64,000 bases of DNA, from contig NZ_JAHLQK010000003.1 in the NCBI RefSeq assembly GCF_018919215.1, forward strand, positions 1 through 64,000. Direction: 5' to 3'. The notes beneath the pieces were generated by a model. It ran no database searches. It worked only from the letters and a program-made list of their open reading frames with translations, and was not told the DNA's origin. The position numbers and the translations under genes were made by a program. This DNA comes from Alkaliphilus flagellatus (GTDB lineage Bacteria; Bacillota; Clostridia; Peptostreptococcales; Natronincolaceae). The stretch's first letter is position 1. Each line of letters begins with the position of its first letter. Below, piece by piece: positions 21,767-30,829 of the stretch.

Positions 21767-22909
21767 GTGATTTATTTAGATAATGCTGCTACCTCTTACC
21801 CAAAGCCAGAAGAAGTATATGAGGCGGTTTTACATCATATGAAGCATGTCGGAGCTAATCCAGGAAGATCAGGACACCAGTTAGCATTAGAGGCAGGTAG
21901 AGGAATTTTTGGTACTAGAGAATTAATAGCAAGTTTATTTAATATAGATAATCCCATGCAAATTATTTTCACATCTAATGCAACTGAAGCTTTAAATTTA
22001 GCTATGAAAGGAGTTCTAAAAAAAGGAGATCATGTAATTACATCAAGTATGGAGCATAACTCTGTATTAAGACCCATTAAAGCATTAGAAGACATAGGTG
22101 TAGAAAATACTATTATAAAGTGTGATTCTGATGGAAGCTTATCTCCAGAAGATATAAAATATGCTATTAAGAATAATACTAAAATGGTGGTATTAACCAA
22201 TGCATCTAACGTAACAGGAACAATAATGCCTATAAAGGAAGTAGGAAAGATAACAAAGGAAGCAGGCATTTTATTCTTAGTAGATGGTGCCCAGACTGCA
22301 GGAATATATGATATAGATGTTAAACAAATGAATATTGATCTACTAGCCCTTCCGGGACACAAGGGACTCATGGGACCGCAGGGAACAGGGATTTTATATA
22401 TAAGGGAAGGCATAGATGTAATGCATTTTAAAGAAGGTGGAACTGGAAGTAAGTCAGAAGAGCTTACTCAACCAGATATGCTGCCGGACCGCTATGAGAG
22501 TGGAACATCAAATGCTCCAGGTATTGTAGGATTAGGAGCAGGAATAGAATTTATATTAAAAGAAGGTCTAGATAAAATAAGAAATCACGAAAAACAGTTA
22601 ACCCATTATTTTATTGAAGAATTGAAGAAAATTGAAATGGTAAAAATTTATGGACCAAAGGATGCAGAAAAGCAAGGGGCTGTTATATCCATTAATATTG
22701 GCGATGAGGATTCATCCGAAATAGCTTTTATATTAGATAAGGTATTTAATATTGCTGTTAGATCGGGATTACACTGTGCACCAATGGCCCATAGAACAAT
22801 AGGATCATTTGAGCAAGGAACTGTTAGATTTAGTATAGGTTACTTTAATACTAAGGAAGATATCGACAAGGCTATAGAAGCTATTAAAAATATATGTGAG
22901 CAAATATAG
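21767..22909 (+). CDS. cysteine desulfurase family PLP-dependent enzyme
   Basis: A 380-residue class V aminotransferase-fold enzyme. The N-terminus MIYLDNAATSYPKPEEV and the PLP-lysine region ALPGHKGLMGPQGTG are visible, and SGLHCAPMAHRTIG contains a conserved Cys near the C-terminus. It belongs to the small cysteine-desulfurase-like group common next to parB in clostridia; the sulfur acceptor is unknown. A GTG start follows ACAGGAGGG. The terminator at 22916 closes the parA-parB-desulfurase unit. Confidence 0.85.
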   Translation: MIYLDNAATSYPKPEEVYEAVLHHMKHVGANPGRSGHQLALEAGRGIFGTRELIASLFNIDNPMQIIFTSNATEALNLAMKGVLKKGDHVITSSMEHNSVLRPIKALEDIGVENTIIKCDSDGSLSPEDIKYAIKNNTKMVVLTNASNVTGTIMPIKEVGKITKEAGILFLVDGAQTAGIYDIDVKQMNIDLLALPGHKGLMGPQGTGILYIREGIDVMHFKEGGTGSKSEELTQPDMLPDRYESGTSNAPGIVGLGAGIEFILKEGLDKIRNHEKQLTHYFIEELKKIEMVKIYGPKDAEKQGAVISINIGDEDSSEIAFILDKVFNIAVRSGLHCAPMAHRTIGSFEQGTVRFSIGYFNTKEDIDKAIEAIKNICEQI

Positions 22910-22915
22910 ACATAA

Positions 22916-22942
22916 GAAAAGCAGCTGAGCTGCTTTTTTTAT
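22916..22942 (+). terminator. terminator after the cysteine desulfurase gene
   Basis: AAAAGCAGCTGAGCTGCTTTTTTTAT: a short AGCAGCT/AGCTGCT stem with a T7 run. Confidence 0.88.
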
Positions 22943-22996
22943 GCTATAGGAGCAAGTATAAGTATTAAGAGTTTCTAAAGAAGTAGCGGGTTGGTA

Positions 22997-23072
22997 ATAT
23001 TTGAGGGAACTTGAAATTTTTAATTTAAGTGTTATATGAAGTGTTGAGAAAGCAGCAGTGTAATTTTTGTTA
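22997..23072 (+). repeat. possible degenerate copy of the dispersed intergenic repeat (copy C)
   Basis: ATTTGAGGGAACTTGAAATTTTTAATTTAAGTGTTA resembles the first stem of copies A and F, but the second half is diverged. It lies between the desulfurase terminator and the DUF4446 gene. Confidence 0.35.
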
Positions 23073-23126
23073 TGGTAAAAACTACAAGATATATATGTTA
23101 AAAATAGAAGGAAAAACTTATATATT

Positions 23127-23133
23127 GTCGAAT
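23127..23133 (+). promoter_or_regulatory. possible Spo0A box upstream of the DUF4446 gene
   Basis: TGTCGAA matches the core of the Spo0A box and lies 49 bases before the DUF4446 start codon. A seven-base match can occur by chance. Confidence 0.3.
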
Positions 23134-23181
23134 AGTTTTAGTTTATAATATAATTATTAAAATGATGAAAGGAGAATTCGA

Positions 23182-23730
23182 ATGGAATGGGTATTAGACT
23201 TCTTTGAACAGTACAGCGGTCCATTACTAATAGGAAGCTTAGCGCTTAACTTATTGACTATTATATTTTTAATTATAAACATGGGAATGATATCGAATTT
23301 AAAAGAGAGATATAGAAAACTCGTAAGAGGAACGGATGGAAAGCAGATAGAGGGTATTTTGTTTGAACATATGGATAAGGTTGATGAAGTTTATCAACGT
23401 TTAAATCAGATGGAAAGTCAGATAGATGTATTTAATAATAGATTAAGCTTTTGTGTACAAAGAATGGGTATTATTAGATATAATGCATTTGACGATACAG
23501 GAAGTGATTTAAGTTATTCAATCGCCTTGCTAGATGAAAATAATGATGGAATTATTCTAACTGGTATTTATGGAAGAATAGAGACGGTTTCCTATGCTAA
23601 GCCTGTAAAGAATGGGGTATCTAACTATAGTCTTTCTGTCGAAGAACTACAAGCTTTAGAGAGAGCAAAGGCTAATGCTTTAGATAGAGTAGATTTGAAG
23701 AGTAATAGAAGTACTCGCCAAGTAGGGTAG
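23182..23730 (+). CDS. DUF4446 family membrane-anchored protein
   Basis: A 182-residue protein with one N-terminal membrane segment (about residues 14-38, LLIGSLALNLLTIIFLIINMG), a coiled-coil-like region (residues 45-95) and the DUF4446 core GIIRYNAFDDTGSDLSYSIALLDENNDGIIL. It is a conserved clostridial protein of unknown function, often near parB. AAAGGAGAATTCGA provides the Shine-Dalgarno. It may be co-transcribed with the lipid kinase gene 10 bases downstream. Confidence 0.8.
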   Translation: MEWVLDFFEQYSGPLLIGSLALNLLTIIFLIINMGMISNLKERYRKLVRGTDGKQIEGILFEHMDKVDEVYQRLNQMESQIDVFNNRLSFCVQRMGIIRYNAFDDTGSDLSYSIALLDENNDGIILTGIYGRIETVSYAKPVKNGVSNYSLSVEELQALERAKANALDRVDLKSNRSTRQVG

Positions 23731-23740
23731 GTGACTAGCA

Positions 23741-24613
23741 TTGTCTTATTTATTTATAGTTAATCCAGTAGCCGGAAAAGGTAACGGTAGTAAAATCATC
23801 CCAATAATAAAAGAAGTAATGGATACTTATAAATGTACTTATGAGATTAAAATAACAGAAAAAATAGGAGATGCGAAGTTATTTGCAGAGGAAGCTAAAA
23901 CTAAAAATTTTTCTATTATTGTTTCTGTAGGTGGTGATGGAACCCTCCATGAAGTGGTTAATGGAATGGTTGGAGGGCTACAAAAATTAGGGGTTATCCC
24001 TGCTGGTACAGGAAATGACTTTGCTAGAACACTTAATATTTCGTTTAATTTAAGGGAAGCACTGGAGATTTTAGCAAAGAAAAAATCTATTCCAGTAGAT
24101 ATAGGCAGGTTAAACGGAAAACACTTTGTTAATTTTTGTAGTATAGGTTTAGATGCATTAATTGCTCAAGAGGCAAATAAAATAAAAAAATATTTTTCAA
24201 GCACTTATTCTTATGTTATTGGTGTTATAAAGGCCTTAGGTAAATTTAAAAGTTTAAAGGTTGATTTAATAATAGATGGTATAAAATATAATGAAGAAAT
24301 TATGTTAATTGCAGTGTGTAATGGAGCATATTATGGTGGTGGTATGAAAATAGCGCCCAATGCTGAAGTCTTTGATGGACAATTTGATATCTGTGTAGTA
24401 AGAAAAATGTCCAAACTAAAATTATTGTTTCTTTTTCCTACTATATTTAAAGGAGAACATGTTAAGTATAAAGAAGTAAAAATGTATAGAGGAAAAGATG
24501 TACAAATATTTTCAGCAGAAAATATGAATGTTAATGCAGATGGGGAAATAATAGATAATAGACCAATTAAGTTTGAAGCTGTGAATAAGAAGATAGAAGT
24601 AATTGTACCTTAG
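23741..24613 (+). CDS. diacylglycerol/lipid kinase family protein (YegS/BmrU type)
   Basis: A 290-residue kinase. The N-terminal nucleotide-binding motif GGDGTLHEVVNG (from about residue 64) and IPAGTGNDFART are the family signatures. Relatives phosphorylate diacylglycerol or related lipids at the membrane's inner face. A TTG start is chosen from GTAGGTGACT spacing and the hydrophobic SYLFIVNPVAGKG start typical of the family. It directly follows the DUF4446 gene. Confidence 0.88.
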   Translation: MSYLFIVNPVAGKGNGSKIIPIIKEVMDTYKCTYEIKITEKIGDAKLFAEEAKTKNFSIIVSVGGDGTLHEVVNGMVGGLQKLGVIPAGTGNDFARTLNISFNLREALEILAKKKSIPVDIGRLNGKHFVNFCSIGLDALIAQEANKIKKYFSSTYSYVIGVIKALGKFKSLKVDLIIDGIKYNEEIMLIAVCNGAYYGGGMKIAPNAEVFDGQFDICVVRKMSKLKLLFLFPTIFKGEHVKYKEVKMYRGKDVQIFSAENMNVNADGEIIDNRPIKFEAVNKKIEVIVP

Positions 24614-24678
24614 TAAATAACTTATAAAGGAATGAAAAATACACTTCCTAGATATACTATTTTTAGGAGGTGTTTTAT

Positions 24679-24942
24679 TTGAAAAGAGTAGCTGTGCAGC
24701 AAGGTTTAGATGAAATAAGACTAGGGTTAGAAAGAGAAGGTTATGAAGTAGTTGATTATAGGGACGAAGGTCATATTGACGCCATAGTGTATACAGATAT
24801 TTATAGTGGACTAGATAGTGTTAACAATTCAGTAGATGGGAATATTTATGGGGCAATACTAATAAATGCAAACAATAAAACAATTGATGAAATAGAGCAT
24901 ATTATAGAAACCAGAAGATATGAGAGATTATTTACTAAGTAA
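24679..24942 (+). CDS. YkuS-like protein, UPF0180
   Basis: An 87-residue protein with the UPF0180 pattern AVQQGLDEIRLGLEREGYEVVD. The TTG start at 24679 is eight bases after a perfect AGGAGG; a GTG within that Shine-Dalgarno is an unlikely start. The function of the family is unknown. The terminator at 24968 follows. Confidence 0.8.
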   Translation: MKRVAVQQGLDEIRLGLEREGYEVVDYRDEGHIDAIVYTDIYSGLDSVNNSVDGNIYGAILINANNKTIDEIEHIIETRRYERLFTK

Positions 24943-24967
24943 AATATAAGATTCAAAAAATATTAAT

Positions 24968-25005
24968 AAAAAAGAGTAGGTCATATGACCTACTCTTTTT
25001 TTACA
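24968..25005 (+). terminator. strong terminator before the van cluster
   Basis: AAAGAGTAGGTCAT/ATGACCTACTCTTTTTTT: a perfect 14-bp stem with no spare loop bases beyond the centre, followed by T7. It separates the ykuS-like gene from vanW and could also act on the other strand. Confidence 0.9.
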
Positions 25006-25103
25006 TAATCTTTGACAAATCTTAGATTTTATAAAGCCTAGATAGTTGAATTTGTTGTATAGAATTTAAACTACAAGAATAAATAAGTGTTTTGGAGGCT
25101 GTT

Positions 25104-25922
25104 ATGAAAAAGAAAAGAATAACGGAAAGATTTCCATTCCTTTTACCAATAAGAAAATTTCAACGAAAGGTATTCTTTTATACCCAAATGAAGATGGATT
25201 CGAATAAGTACTCGCGAAAAATCTCCAAGGATGCATTAGAGTATAAAGTTTTTTCAACTAAATCAAAATTGATTAACACTGAAAGTGGCTATGACATAAA
25301 GTATCAAATAAACAAAGTTGATAATCTTAAGTTAGTTGCCAAAACAATAAATAAAATAATTATAAGGCCGAATGAAACCTTTTCTTTTTGGATATTGGCA
25401 AAGGATGCAAAAAAATATGGAAAATACAAAAAAGCATTAGCTATGGTTAATAATCAAATTACTCCTGTAGAAGGAGGAGGTCTTTGTCAAATAAGTAATT
25501 TGCTATTTTGGATATTTCTCCATGCACCACTTACTATAGTAGAGCGACATCCTCATTCAGCAGAAACTATGCCTCAACCAAAGGGTGATATACCTGAAGG
25601 AGTTGATGCAACAATTGCTGAGGGCTGGTTAGATTTAAAGGTAAAAAATGAAACACAAGAAACTTTTCAACTTGCAATAGAATTTGATGATGAATTTATA
25701 CACGGAACAATTTTAAGCGATACATTTCAAGACGTTCTATATACTGTTGAAAGTGAAAATCTAAAATATACAAAGGAAGATAAAAAGATATATAGATATA
25801 ACGAAATATATAAGATAGGCCAAGACTTCTTTAGGAAAAATATAGTTTCTAGAGAACTAGTATTAGAAAATAAATATGAAATTAGATACGATATAGAATC
25901 TGAAATTGGAGTTATTAAATAG
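25104..25922 (+). CDS. vanW: VanW family protein
   Basis: A 272-residue protein with the VanW domain motif GGGLCQISNLLFWIFLHAP (from residue 124), NETFSFW and the downstream DATIAEGWLDLKV. It begins KKKRITERFPFLLPIRK, very like the VanW of vanG and vanB clusters. The biochemical role of VanW is not established. ATG 25104 is preceded by TTGGAGG. It is the first gene of vanW-vanG-vanXY-vanR-vanS. Confidence 0.93.
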   Translation: MKKKRITERFPFLLPIRKFQRKVFFYTQMKMDSNKYSRKISKDALEYKVFSTKSKLINTESGYDIKYQINKVDNLKLVAKTINKIIIRPNETFSFWILAKDAKKYGKYKKALAMVNNQITPVEGGGLCQISNLLFWIFLHAPLTIVERHPHSAETMPQPKGDIPEGVDATIAEGWLDLKVKNETQETFQLAIEFDDEFIHGTILSDTFQDVLYTVESENLKYTKEDKKIYRYNEIYKIGQDFFRKNIVSRELVLENKYEIRYDIESEIGVIK

Positions 25923-25935
25923 GGAGGTAGTATAA

Positions 25936-26985
25936 ATGGAAAAGAAAGTTGTAGCAGTAATTTTTGGCGGAGAATCATCTGAATATGAAGTATCATTAAA
26001 ATCTGCGTGTTCAGTAATAGAGAATTTAGATACAGAAAAATACAGCGTTATAAAAATAGGTATTACACGTGATGGAAAATGGCTTAGATATAATGGTAAA
26101 TTGGACAAGATAAAAAATAACACATGGTTTTTAGATAATAGTTGTACAAAGGTTATGATTTCGCCAAGTAAGGGTGATCGAGAAATAATTGAGATAAAGA
26201 ATAATGTTTTAATACACACAAAAATAGATATAGTATTTCCAATTCTTCATGGTAAGAATGGAGAAGATGGAACGCTTCAAGGACTACTTGAGATATCAGG
26301 AATCCGTTATGTTGGTTGTAATGTAGCTGCAAGTTCTATTTGTATGGATAAGGATTATGCACATAAAATAGTTAGCTATGCAGGTTTTGATGTTCCAAAT
26401 AGTTTAGCTATTGATCATCAAACAGATGAAAAAGAAATAAATGATTTTGCAGAAAATGTTGGTTATCCTATTTATGTAAAGCCTGCTAAAGAAGGTTCTT
26501 CTATAGGTATAACAAAGTCAAAAAATAAATATGAATTATTTCAAGGAATAGATGAAGCATTAAAATTTGATGATAAGGTTGTGTTAGAAGAGAACATTAA
26601 TGGGTTTGAGGTTGGATGTGCTATTTTAGGTAAGGATGATCTAATAGTTGGAACAGTAGATGAAATTGAGGTGCCTAGTGGATTTTTCGATTTTAAAGAA
26701 AAATATACATTAGAACATTCAAAAATTCACTTACCTGCAAGAATTGATAACAAACTTAGTGAAAAAATTAAGGAAACAGCAAAAGGTATATATAGAGCTT
26801 TAGGATGCAGTGGCTTATCAAGAGTAGATATGTTTGTAGATGAAAAAAATAGAATAGTATTCAATGAAGTGAATACTCTGCCAGGTTTTACTACAGGAAG
26901 TCGATTCCCTAACATGTTACTTCATTCAGGAATAGAGTATAAAGAGATATTGGACAAGTTAATTGAATTAGGAATACAGGAGTAA
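25936..26985 (+). CDS. vanG: VanG/VanC-type D-alanine--D-serine ligase
   Basis: A 349-residue ATP-grasp ligase. The N-terminal GGESSEYEVSL (residues 11-21) and the omega-loop region SGFFDFKEKYT (248-258) are patterns of the VanC/VanE/VanG D-Ala-D-Ser ligases. Housekeeping Ddl enzymes usually have a YDYEAKY-type omega loop. The C-terminal metal site is in NEVNTLPGFT. D-Ser-ended precursors have lowered affinity for vancomycin. The call rests on motifs and on being flanked by vanW and vanXY. It starts 13 bases after vanW with a GGGAGG Shine-Dalgarno. Confidence 0.9.
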   Translation: MEKKVVAVIFGGESSEYEVSLKSACSVIENLDTEKYSVIKIGITRDGKWLRYNGKLDKIKNNTWFLDNSCTKVMISPSKGDREIIEIKNNVLIHTKIDIVFPILHGKNGEDGTLQGLLEISGIRYVGCNVAASSICMDKDYAHKIVSYAGFDVPNSLAIDHQTDEKEINDFAENVGYPIYVKPAKEGSSIGITKSKNKYELFQGIDEALKFDDKVVLEENINGFEVGCAILGKDDLIVGTVDEIEVPSGFFDFKEKYTLEHSKIHLPARIDNKLSEKIKETAKGIYRALGCSGLSRVDMFVDEKNRIVFNEVNTLPGFTTGSRFPNMLLHSGIEYKEILDKLIELGIQE

Positions 26986-26989
26986 AATC

Positions 26990-27757
26990 ATGAAAACAAT
27001 AGTACTACAAAAGGAAGATATGTATAGAGGGAATTTGATATTAATAAATAAAAAATACCCGATTAGGATTAATGAACAGGAAATTATGGACAATCTTGTT
27101 GCTGTTGATAATAAATATAACAAACATTTAGTAAACAAAAATACTGCCAAGGCACTTAGAAATATTTTAAATAAAATTAATTCGGAAGATACTATCGTTC
27201 CTGTTAGTGGCTTTCGGTCAAAACAAGAGCAATCAAATTTATATAGAAATTCAGTTATAGAGAATGGTCTTGAATTTACACAAAAATTTGTAGCTAAGCC
27301 AGATGAGAGTGAACACCAAAGTGGTATGGCAATTGACCTTGGAGAAAATAAGAAAGATATAGACTTTATATGTCCAGATTTTCCATACGATGGTATATTC
27401 AAGAGATTTAGAGAAGAAGCAAAAAAGAGTGGATTTATAGAAAGGTATAAAGAGGGAAAAGAAGCTGTAACTGGGATTTCAAAAGAACCATGGCATTTTC
27501 GCTATGTTGGATACCCACATAGTGCTATAATAGAAGAAAAGGGTTTGGCACTTGAAGAATACCATGATTTTATAAGAAAGTATACATCAGTTGATAATAG
27601 CTACAAATATAAGTATAAAAATAATATAATACAATTATTTTTTATAAGATCAACTGCTGATATACAGGTACTTCATGTGGAAGATGATTTTAAATATAAA
27701 GTATCTGGAAACAATCATGATGGGTTTATTATAACTTTATTTAAAAACCTACAGTAA
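26990..27757 (+). CDS. vanXY: VanXY D,D-dipeptidase/D,D-carboxypeptidase
   Basis: A 255-residue zinc peptidase of the VanX/VanY superfamily. Ligands are visible as His109 and Asp116 in SEHQSGMAIDLG, Glu166 and His169 in EPWHFRYVG, and an Arg in SGFRS (residue 76). The C-terminal extension of about 70 residues after HDFIRKY matches VanXY-G. VanXY removes D-Ala-D-Ala dipeptide and terminal D-Ala, so that only D-Ser-ended precursors remain. It is four bases after vanG, hence translationally coupled. Confidence 0.92.
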   Translation: MKTIVLQKEDMYRGNLILINKKYPIRINEQEIMDNLVAVDNKYNKHLVNKNTAKALRNILNKINSEDTIVPVSGFRSKQEQSNLYRNSVIENGLEFTQKFVAKPDESEHQSGMAIDLGENKKDIDFICPDFPYDGIFKRFREEAKKSGFIERYKEGKEAVTGISKEPWHFRYVGYPHSAIIEEKGLALEEYHDFIRKYTSVDNSYKYKYKNNIIQLFFIRSTADIQVLHVEDDFKYKVSGNNHDGFIITLFKNLQ

Positions 27758-27814
27758 GACAATATTAATAACTAATTATTAATTATTAATATAAAAAGGG
27801 CAAGGGTGATAATT

Positions 27815-28507
27815 ATGAGCTACAATATTCTAGTTTGCGATGATGAGCAAGATATAGTTAATGCTATAGAAATATACCTTAAAAGTGAAGGATATAATGT
27901 GATTTGCGCTTATGATGGTATACAAGCTTTAGAGGCACTTGATCAGAATGATATTCATCTAATTATTATAGATGTCATGATGCCTAGGCTGGATGGAATA
28001 GCAGTAACTTCAAAAATAAGAATGAAAAATAATATACCAATAATAATTCTAAGTGCTAAAAGTGAATACACAGATAAGGTTCTAGGGCTCAATGTTGGAG
28101 CAGATGATTACATTACAAAGCCATTTAATGCCATAGAGCTTTTGGCTAGGGTAAAATCCAATCTTAGAAGATTTACAGATTTAGGAAGTATGATAAAGGA
28201 AGAAGATGTTTTTTCCGTAGGAAGATTAACTCTTAATGATAGAACAAAACAAGTAAAGGCAGATAATAATATAGTTAATCTTACTCCTAATGAATACGGA
28301 ATATTAAAATTACTGATGAAAAATAAAGGAAGAGTTTTTTCCTCTAATGAAATATATGAGTATGTGTGGGATCAACCTGCCTATAATGTAAAGAAAATCA
28401 TATCTGTCCACATTAGCCATCTTAGAGAAAAGTTAGAAATCAACCCTAAAGAGCCCGATTATATAAAGTCAGTCTATGGTATGGGATATAAAATTGTGGG
28501 TGAATAA
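27815..28507 (+). CDS. OmpR-family response regulator, van cluster (VanR-like)
   Basis: A 230-residue regulator: receiver domain with DD near residues 9-10, the phospho-acceptor in IIDVMMPRLDG (about residue 52) and Lys in ITKPF, then a winged-helix DNA-binding domain ending YIKSVYGMGYKIVGE. A GTG three codons upstream is rejected because AAGGGTGAT is the Shine-Dalgarno. Placed directly after vanXY and abutting the histidine kinase, it is the likely local regulator. The vanC and vanE clusters also carry R-S genes downstream. Confidence 0.88.
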   Translation: MSYNILVCDDEQDIVNAIEIYLKSEGYNVICAYDGIQALEALDQNDIHLIIIDVMMPRLDGIAVTSKIRMKNNIPIIILSAKSEYTDKVLGLNVGADDYITKPFNAIELLARVKSNLRRFTDLGSMIKEEDVFSVGRLTLNDRTKQVKADNNIVNLTPNEYGILKLLMKNKGRVFSSNEIYEYVWDQPAYNVKKIISVHISHLREKLEINPKEPDYIKSVYGMGYKIVGE

Positions 28508-29842
28508 ATGGATAAAAATATAAAAAGAAGAATCAAACTAAAATATATCTTAGAAAATATATATTTTGAAATTCTACTGCTATATATAGTATTAATTTTT
28601 GCTGTAGGGATGCCTTTATTACGAGGGATTATAGTGGGAATAGCAAGATTACCAATAATATCCCTCTTGGTGAGGATGCTAGAAAGAATAGAGCTAGGAC
28701 GTATTATAAGGTTCTTAATTTCAGTAGAAGTAATGGCTATGCTTAGTTTAATTCTTATGCTAATAATTATTTTAATTATAGTAATCATAAGGTTAAAAAG
28801 GAGAATATTTCTTAAAACACTACTATTATATAATATATTTAAAAACTATAATAATGATTTTAAGGTATATACTGGAGTAGTTTTTCCAATTATATTATCT
28901 GTAGTATATTTTTTGAACTACTTTTTTTATTATAGCTTCACATATAAAAATACAATTAGGCTAATAATAGTGCTTATAATAACAATATCATTACTAAACT
29001 ATACAGAGCAGATAAGCATAATAATGCATAATATAAAAAATATTAGTAGTCATGAAAAGCATCATATAGCAGTTGGCTGTCCTTCTTTATTCACAATAGA
29101 ATCTATAAGAATGTTAGACAATATTGATGAAGATGTTCAGATGTCTATTGATGGACAGCTAAAATCTGAAAGGCTAAAGACTGAGCTTATTACAAATATT
29201 TCTCATGATCTAAAAACACCCCTGACTTCCATTATAAATTATACAGATTTATTGAAATCTCATGACTTTGAAGATAATACTGTCTTAAGCTACATCAATG
29301 CTTTAGACAGGAACTCTCAAAGATTAAAATTACTCATTACAGATTTAGTTGAGGCGTCTAAAACAGAAACAGGTAATGTAAATATACATCTAGAAAAATT
29401 AGAGCTAAATGAACTAATATCACAGGTATATGGAGAATTTGATATTATCTTTAATGAAAAAAATATTTCTTTTATATTTAATCCAGAGAATGATGTTTTT
29501 GTTTTAGCAGATGGGAATCATTTAGGAAGAGTACTGGAGAATATTATAGGTAATGCAAGTAAATATACTCTAGAAAATACAAGAATTTATGGCATAGTGA
29601 AGGAAGAAGATGAATTTGTTTCATTTAGCCTAAAAAATGTATCTAAGGATGAACTTAATATTAGCCCAGATGAACTAATGGAACAATTTGTAAGAGGAGA
29701 AAGATCTAGGCATACTGAAGGTAGTGGCCTTGGACTATATATTGCAAAAAATCTTATGCAATTAATGAATGGAGAGTTAGTACTTGCAATAAATGGAGAC
29801 TTATTAGAGGTAAAACTATTAATACCGAAAGCAAATAAATAA
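28508..29842 (+). CDS. sensor histidine kinase, van cluster (VanS-like)
   Basis: A 444-residue kinase. Four to five hydrophobic helices lie in residues 20-170 (about 24-45, 75-97, 122-142, 150-165). The H box is NISHDLKTPLTSI with His233, followed by an N box (ENIIGNASKY) and a G2 box (GSGLGLYIAKNLM). It abuts the response regulator stop (TAAATG). The membrane domain is larger than that of the VanS at 52567-53715, so the two systems may sense different signals. Confidence 0.88.
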   Translation: MDKNIKRRIKLKYILENIYFEILLLYIVLIFAVGMPLLRGIIVGIARLPIISLLVRMLERIELGRIIRFLISVEVMAMLSLILMLIIILIIVIIRLKRRIFLKTLLLYNIFKNYNNDFKVYTGVVFPIILSVVYFLNYFFYYSFTYKNTIRLIIVLIITISLLNYTEQISIIMHNIKNISSHEKHHIAVGCPSLFTIESIRMLDNIDEDVQMSIDGQLKSERLKTELITNISHDLKTPLTSIINYTDLLKSHDFEDNTVLSYINALDRNSQRLKLLITDLVEASKTETGNVNIHLEKLELNELISQVYGEFDIIFNEKNISFIFNPENDVFVLADGNHLGRVLENIIGNASKYTLENTRIYGIVKEEDEFVSFSLKNVSKDELNISPDELMEQFVRGERSRHTEGSGLGLYIAKNLMQLMNGELVLAINGDLLEVKLLIPKANK

Positions 29843-29861
29843 ACGAAGGATTATATATAAA

Positions 29862-29893
29862 GAAGGGGAGATATAATTCCCCTTCTTTGCTGA
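29862..29893. terminator. bidirectional terminator between vanS and yyaC
   Basis: AAAGAAGGGGAGA...ATTCCCCTTCTTT lies between convergent genes, with a T-run on the plus strand and A/T-rich sequence on the other. Confidence 0.75.
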
Positions 29894-29931
29894 TTTTTAA
29901 ATAGTTGCATAATAATTATACTGCAATATCT

Positions 29932-30525
29932 TTAATTTTCTAAGAATAGTCTTTGTTGATTAAGTTTCCAAACAGAATATTTAATAGAGCTTACTAAAGT
30001 ATCAGCCATTTTCATAACAAGATTTAGTCTTGTATTTTGCAATACTAGATATTCCATATATCCTGCTAAATTAACAATACCAGTAATGTGAATATCACCT
30101 ATAGCTGGAAGGTTTTTATTTACACCAGCTCCAGGTTTTAAAGGACCTGCACCTACGGTAATATAGCCTATTCTATCTGCCTTTCCTAAGCAAGCATCAA
30201 TAGCTACAATAAAAGGATTATTAAGAGAATTATATATATGATCTATTTTTTCTTTTAAATTTTTTGCATGTACTGGATCATCTAAAGTACCATAGACATA
30301 AACCTTATTATATTTTGAAAGCGAGTCAACTAGTTTATGGCCAATAATAGGTCCTAATGCATCTCCAGTCGAACGATCTGTTCCAATACAAAGTAGAACA
30401 AATTCCTCATATGGGGTACTATAATACAAATTAATATATTTAGATAGCATAATACTAAAATCAACAGAGGCCATTGGTGTATTAATACTTAAAGAATCAT
30501 ATTTTTTTAAATTAGATAAAGACAT
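29932..30525 (-). CDS. yyaC: spore protease-like protein YyaC (DUF1256)
   Basis: A 197-residue DUF1256 protein. CIGTDRSTGDALGPIIG (about residues 46-62) is the family core, resembling hydrogenase maturation proteases; VAIDACLGKADRIG and GPLKPGAGVNKNLPAIGDIHITG follow. B. subtilis yyaC, also near the origin, is sporulation-related. It is convergent with the van cluster. A CAAGGAGGAACTTTT Shine-Dalgarno precedes the ATG. Confidence 0.88.
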   Translation of the reverse strand: MSLSNLKKYDSLSINTPMASVDFSIMLSKYINLYYSTPYEEFVLLCIGTDRSTGDALGPIIGHKLVDSLSKYNKVYVYGTLDDPVHAKNLKEKIDHIYNSLNNPFIVAIDACLGKADRIGYITVGAGPLKPGAGVNKNLPAIGDIHITGIVNLAGYMEYLVLQNTRLNLVMKMADTLVSSIKYSVWKLNQQRLFLEN

Positions 30526-30614
30526 AAAAGTTCCTCCTTGAATTAAATCTATTTAAGTTACAATTAGCTTTTCCTAAATAGGTTTTCTAATACAAAAAAT
30601 ATGATAAAGAAAAC

Positions 30615-30792
30615 TGGATTCAGAAGGAGTCTTAACTCTACCTAAATCATAGTTGTGTCTTTCTCGCTTAAAAGTTTACAATAAGCCTTAAGGGTAAAAG
30701 GTGCTGATACGATAGCACCAGACGACTTTTATTTCGAGAATCCTAGCAATATACCGAAGATAAATAAGGACTCGGTTCTTATTACCCATACT
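30615..30792 (+). repeat. dispersed intergenic structured repeat, copy D
   Basis: It contains the hairpin GGTGCTGATACGATAGCACC (30700-30719), AGACGACTTTTATTTC (30720-30735) and AATATACCGAAGATAA (30748-30763), matching copy A blocks in the same order. A GGATTCAGAAGGAGTCTTAA 5' block resembles the TTCAGAT blocks at 14170 and 32038. It fills most of the 304-base gap before the YkvI-like gene; no coding sequence was seen. Confidence 0.55.
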
Positions 30793-30829
30793 TCATCATA
30801 AAAATATAATTGTGAGAGGGGGATGGGTT

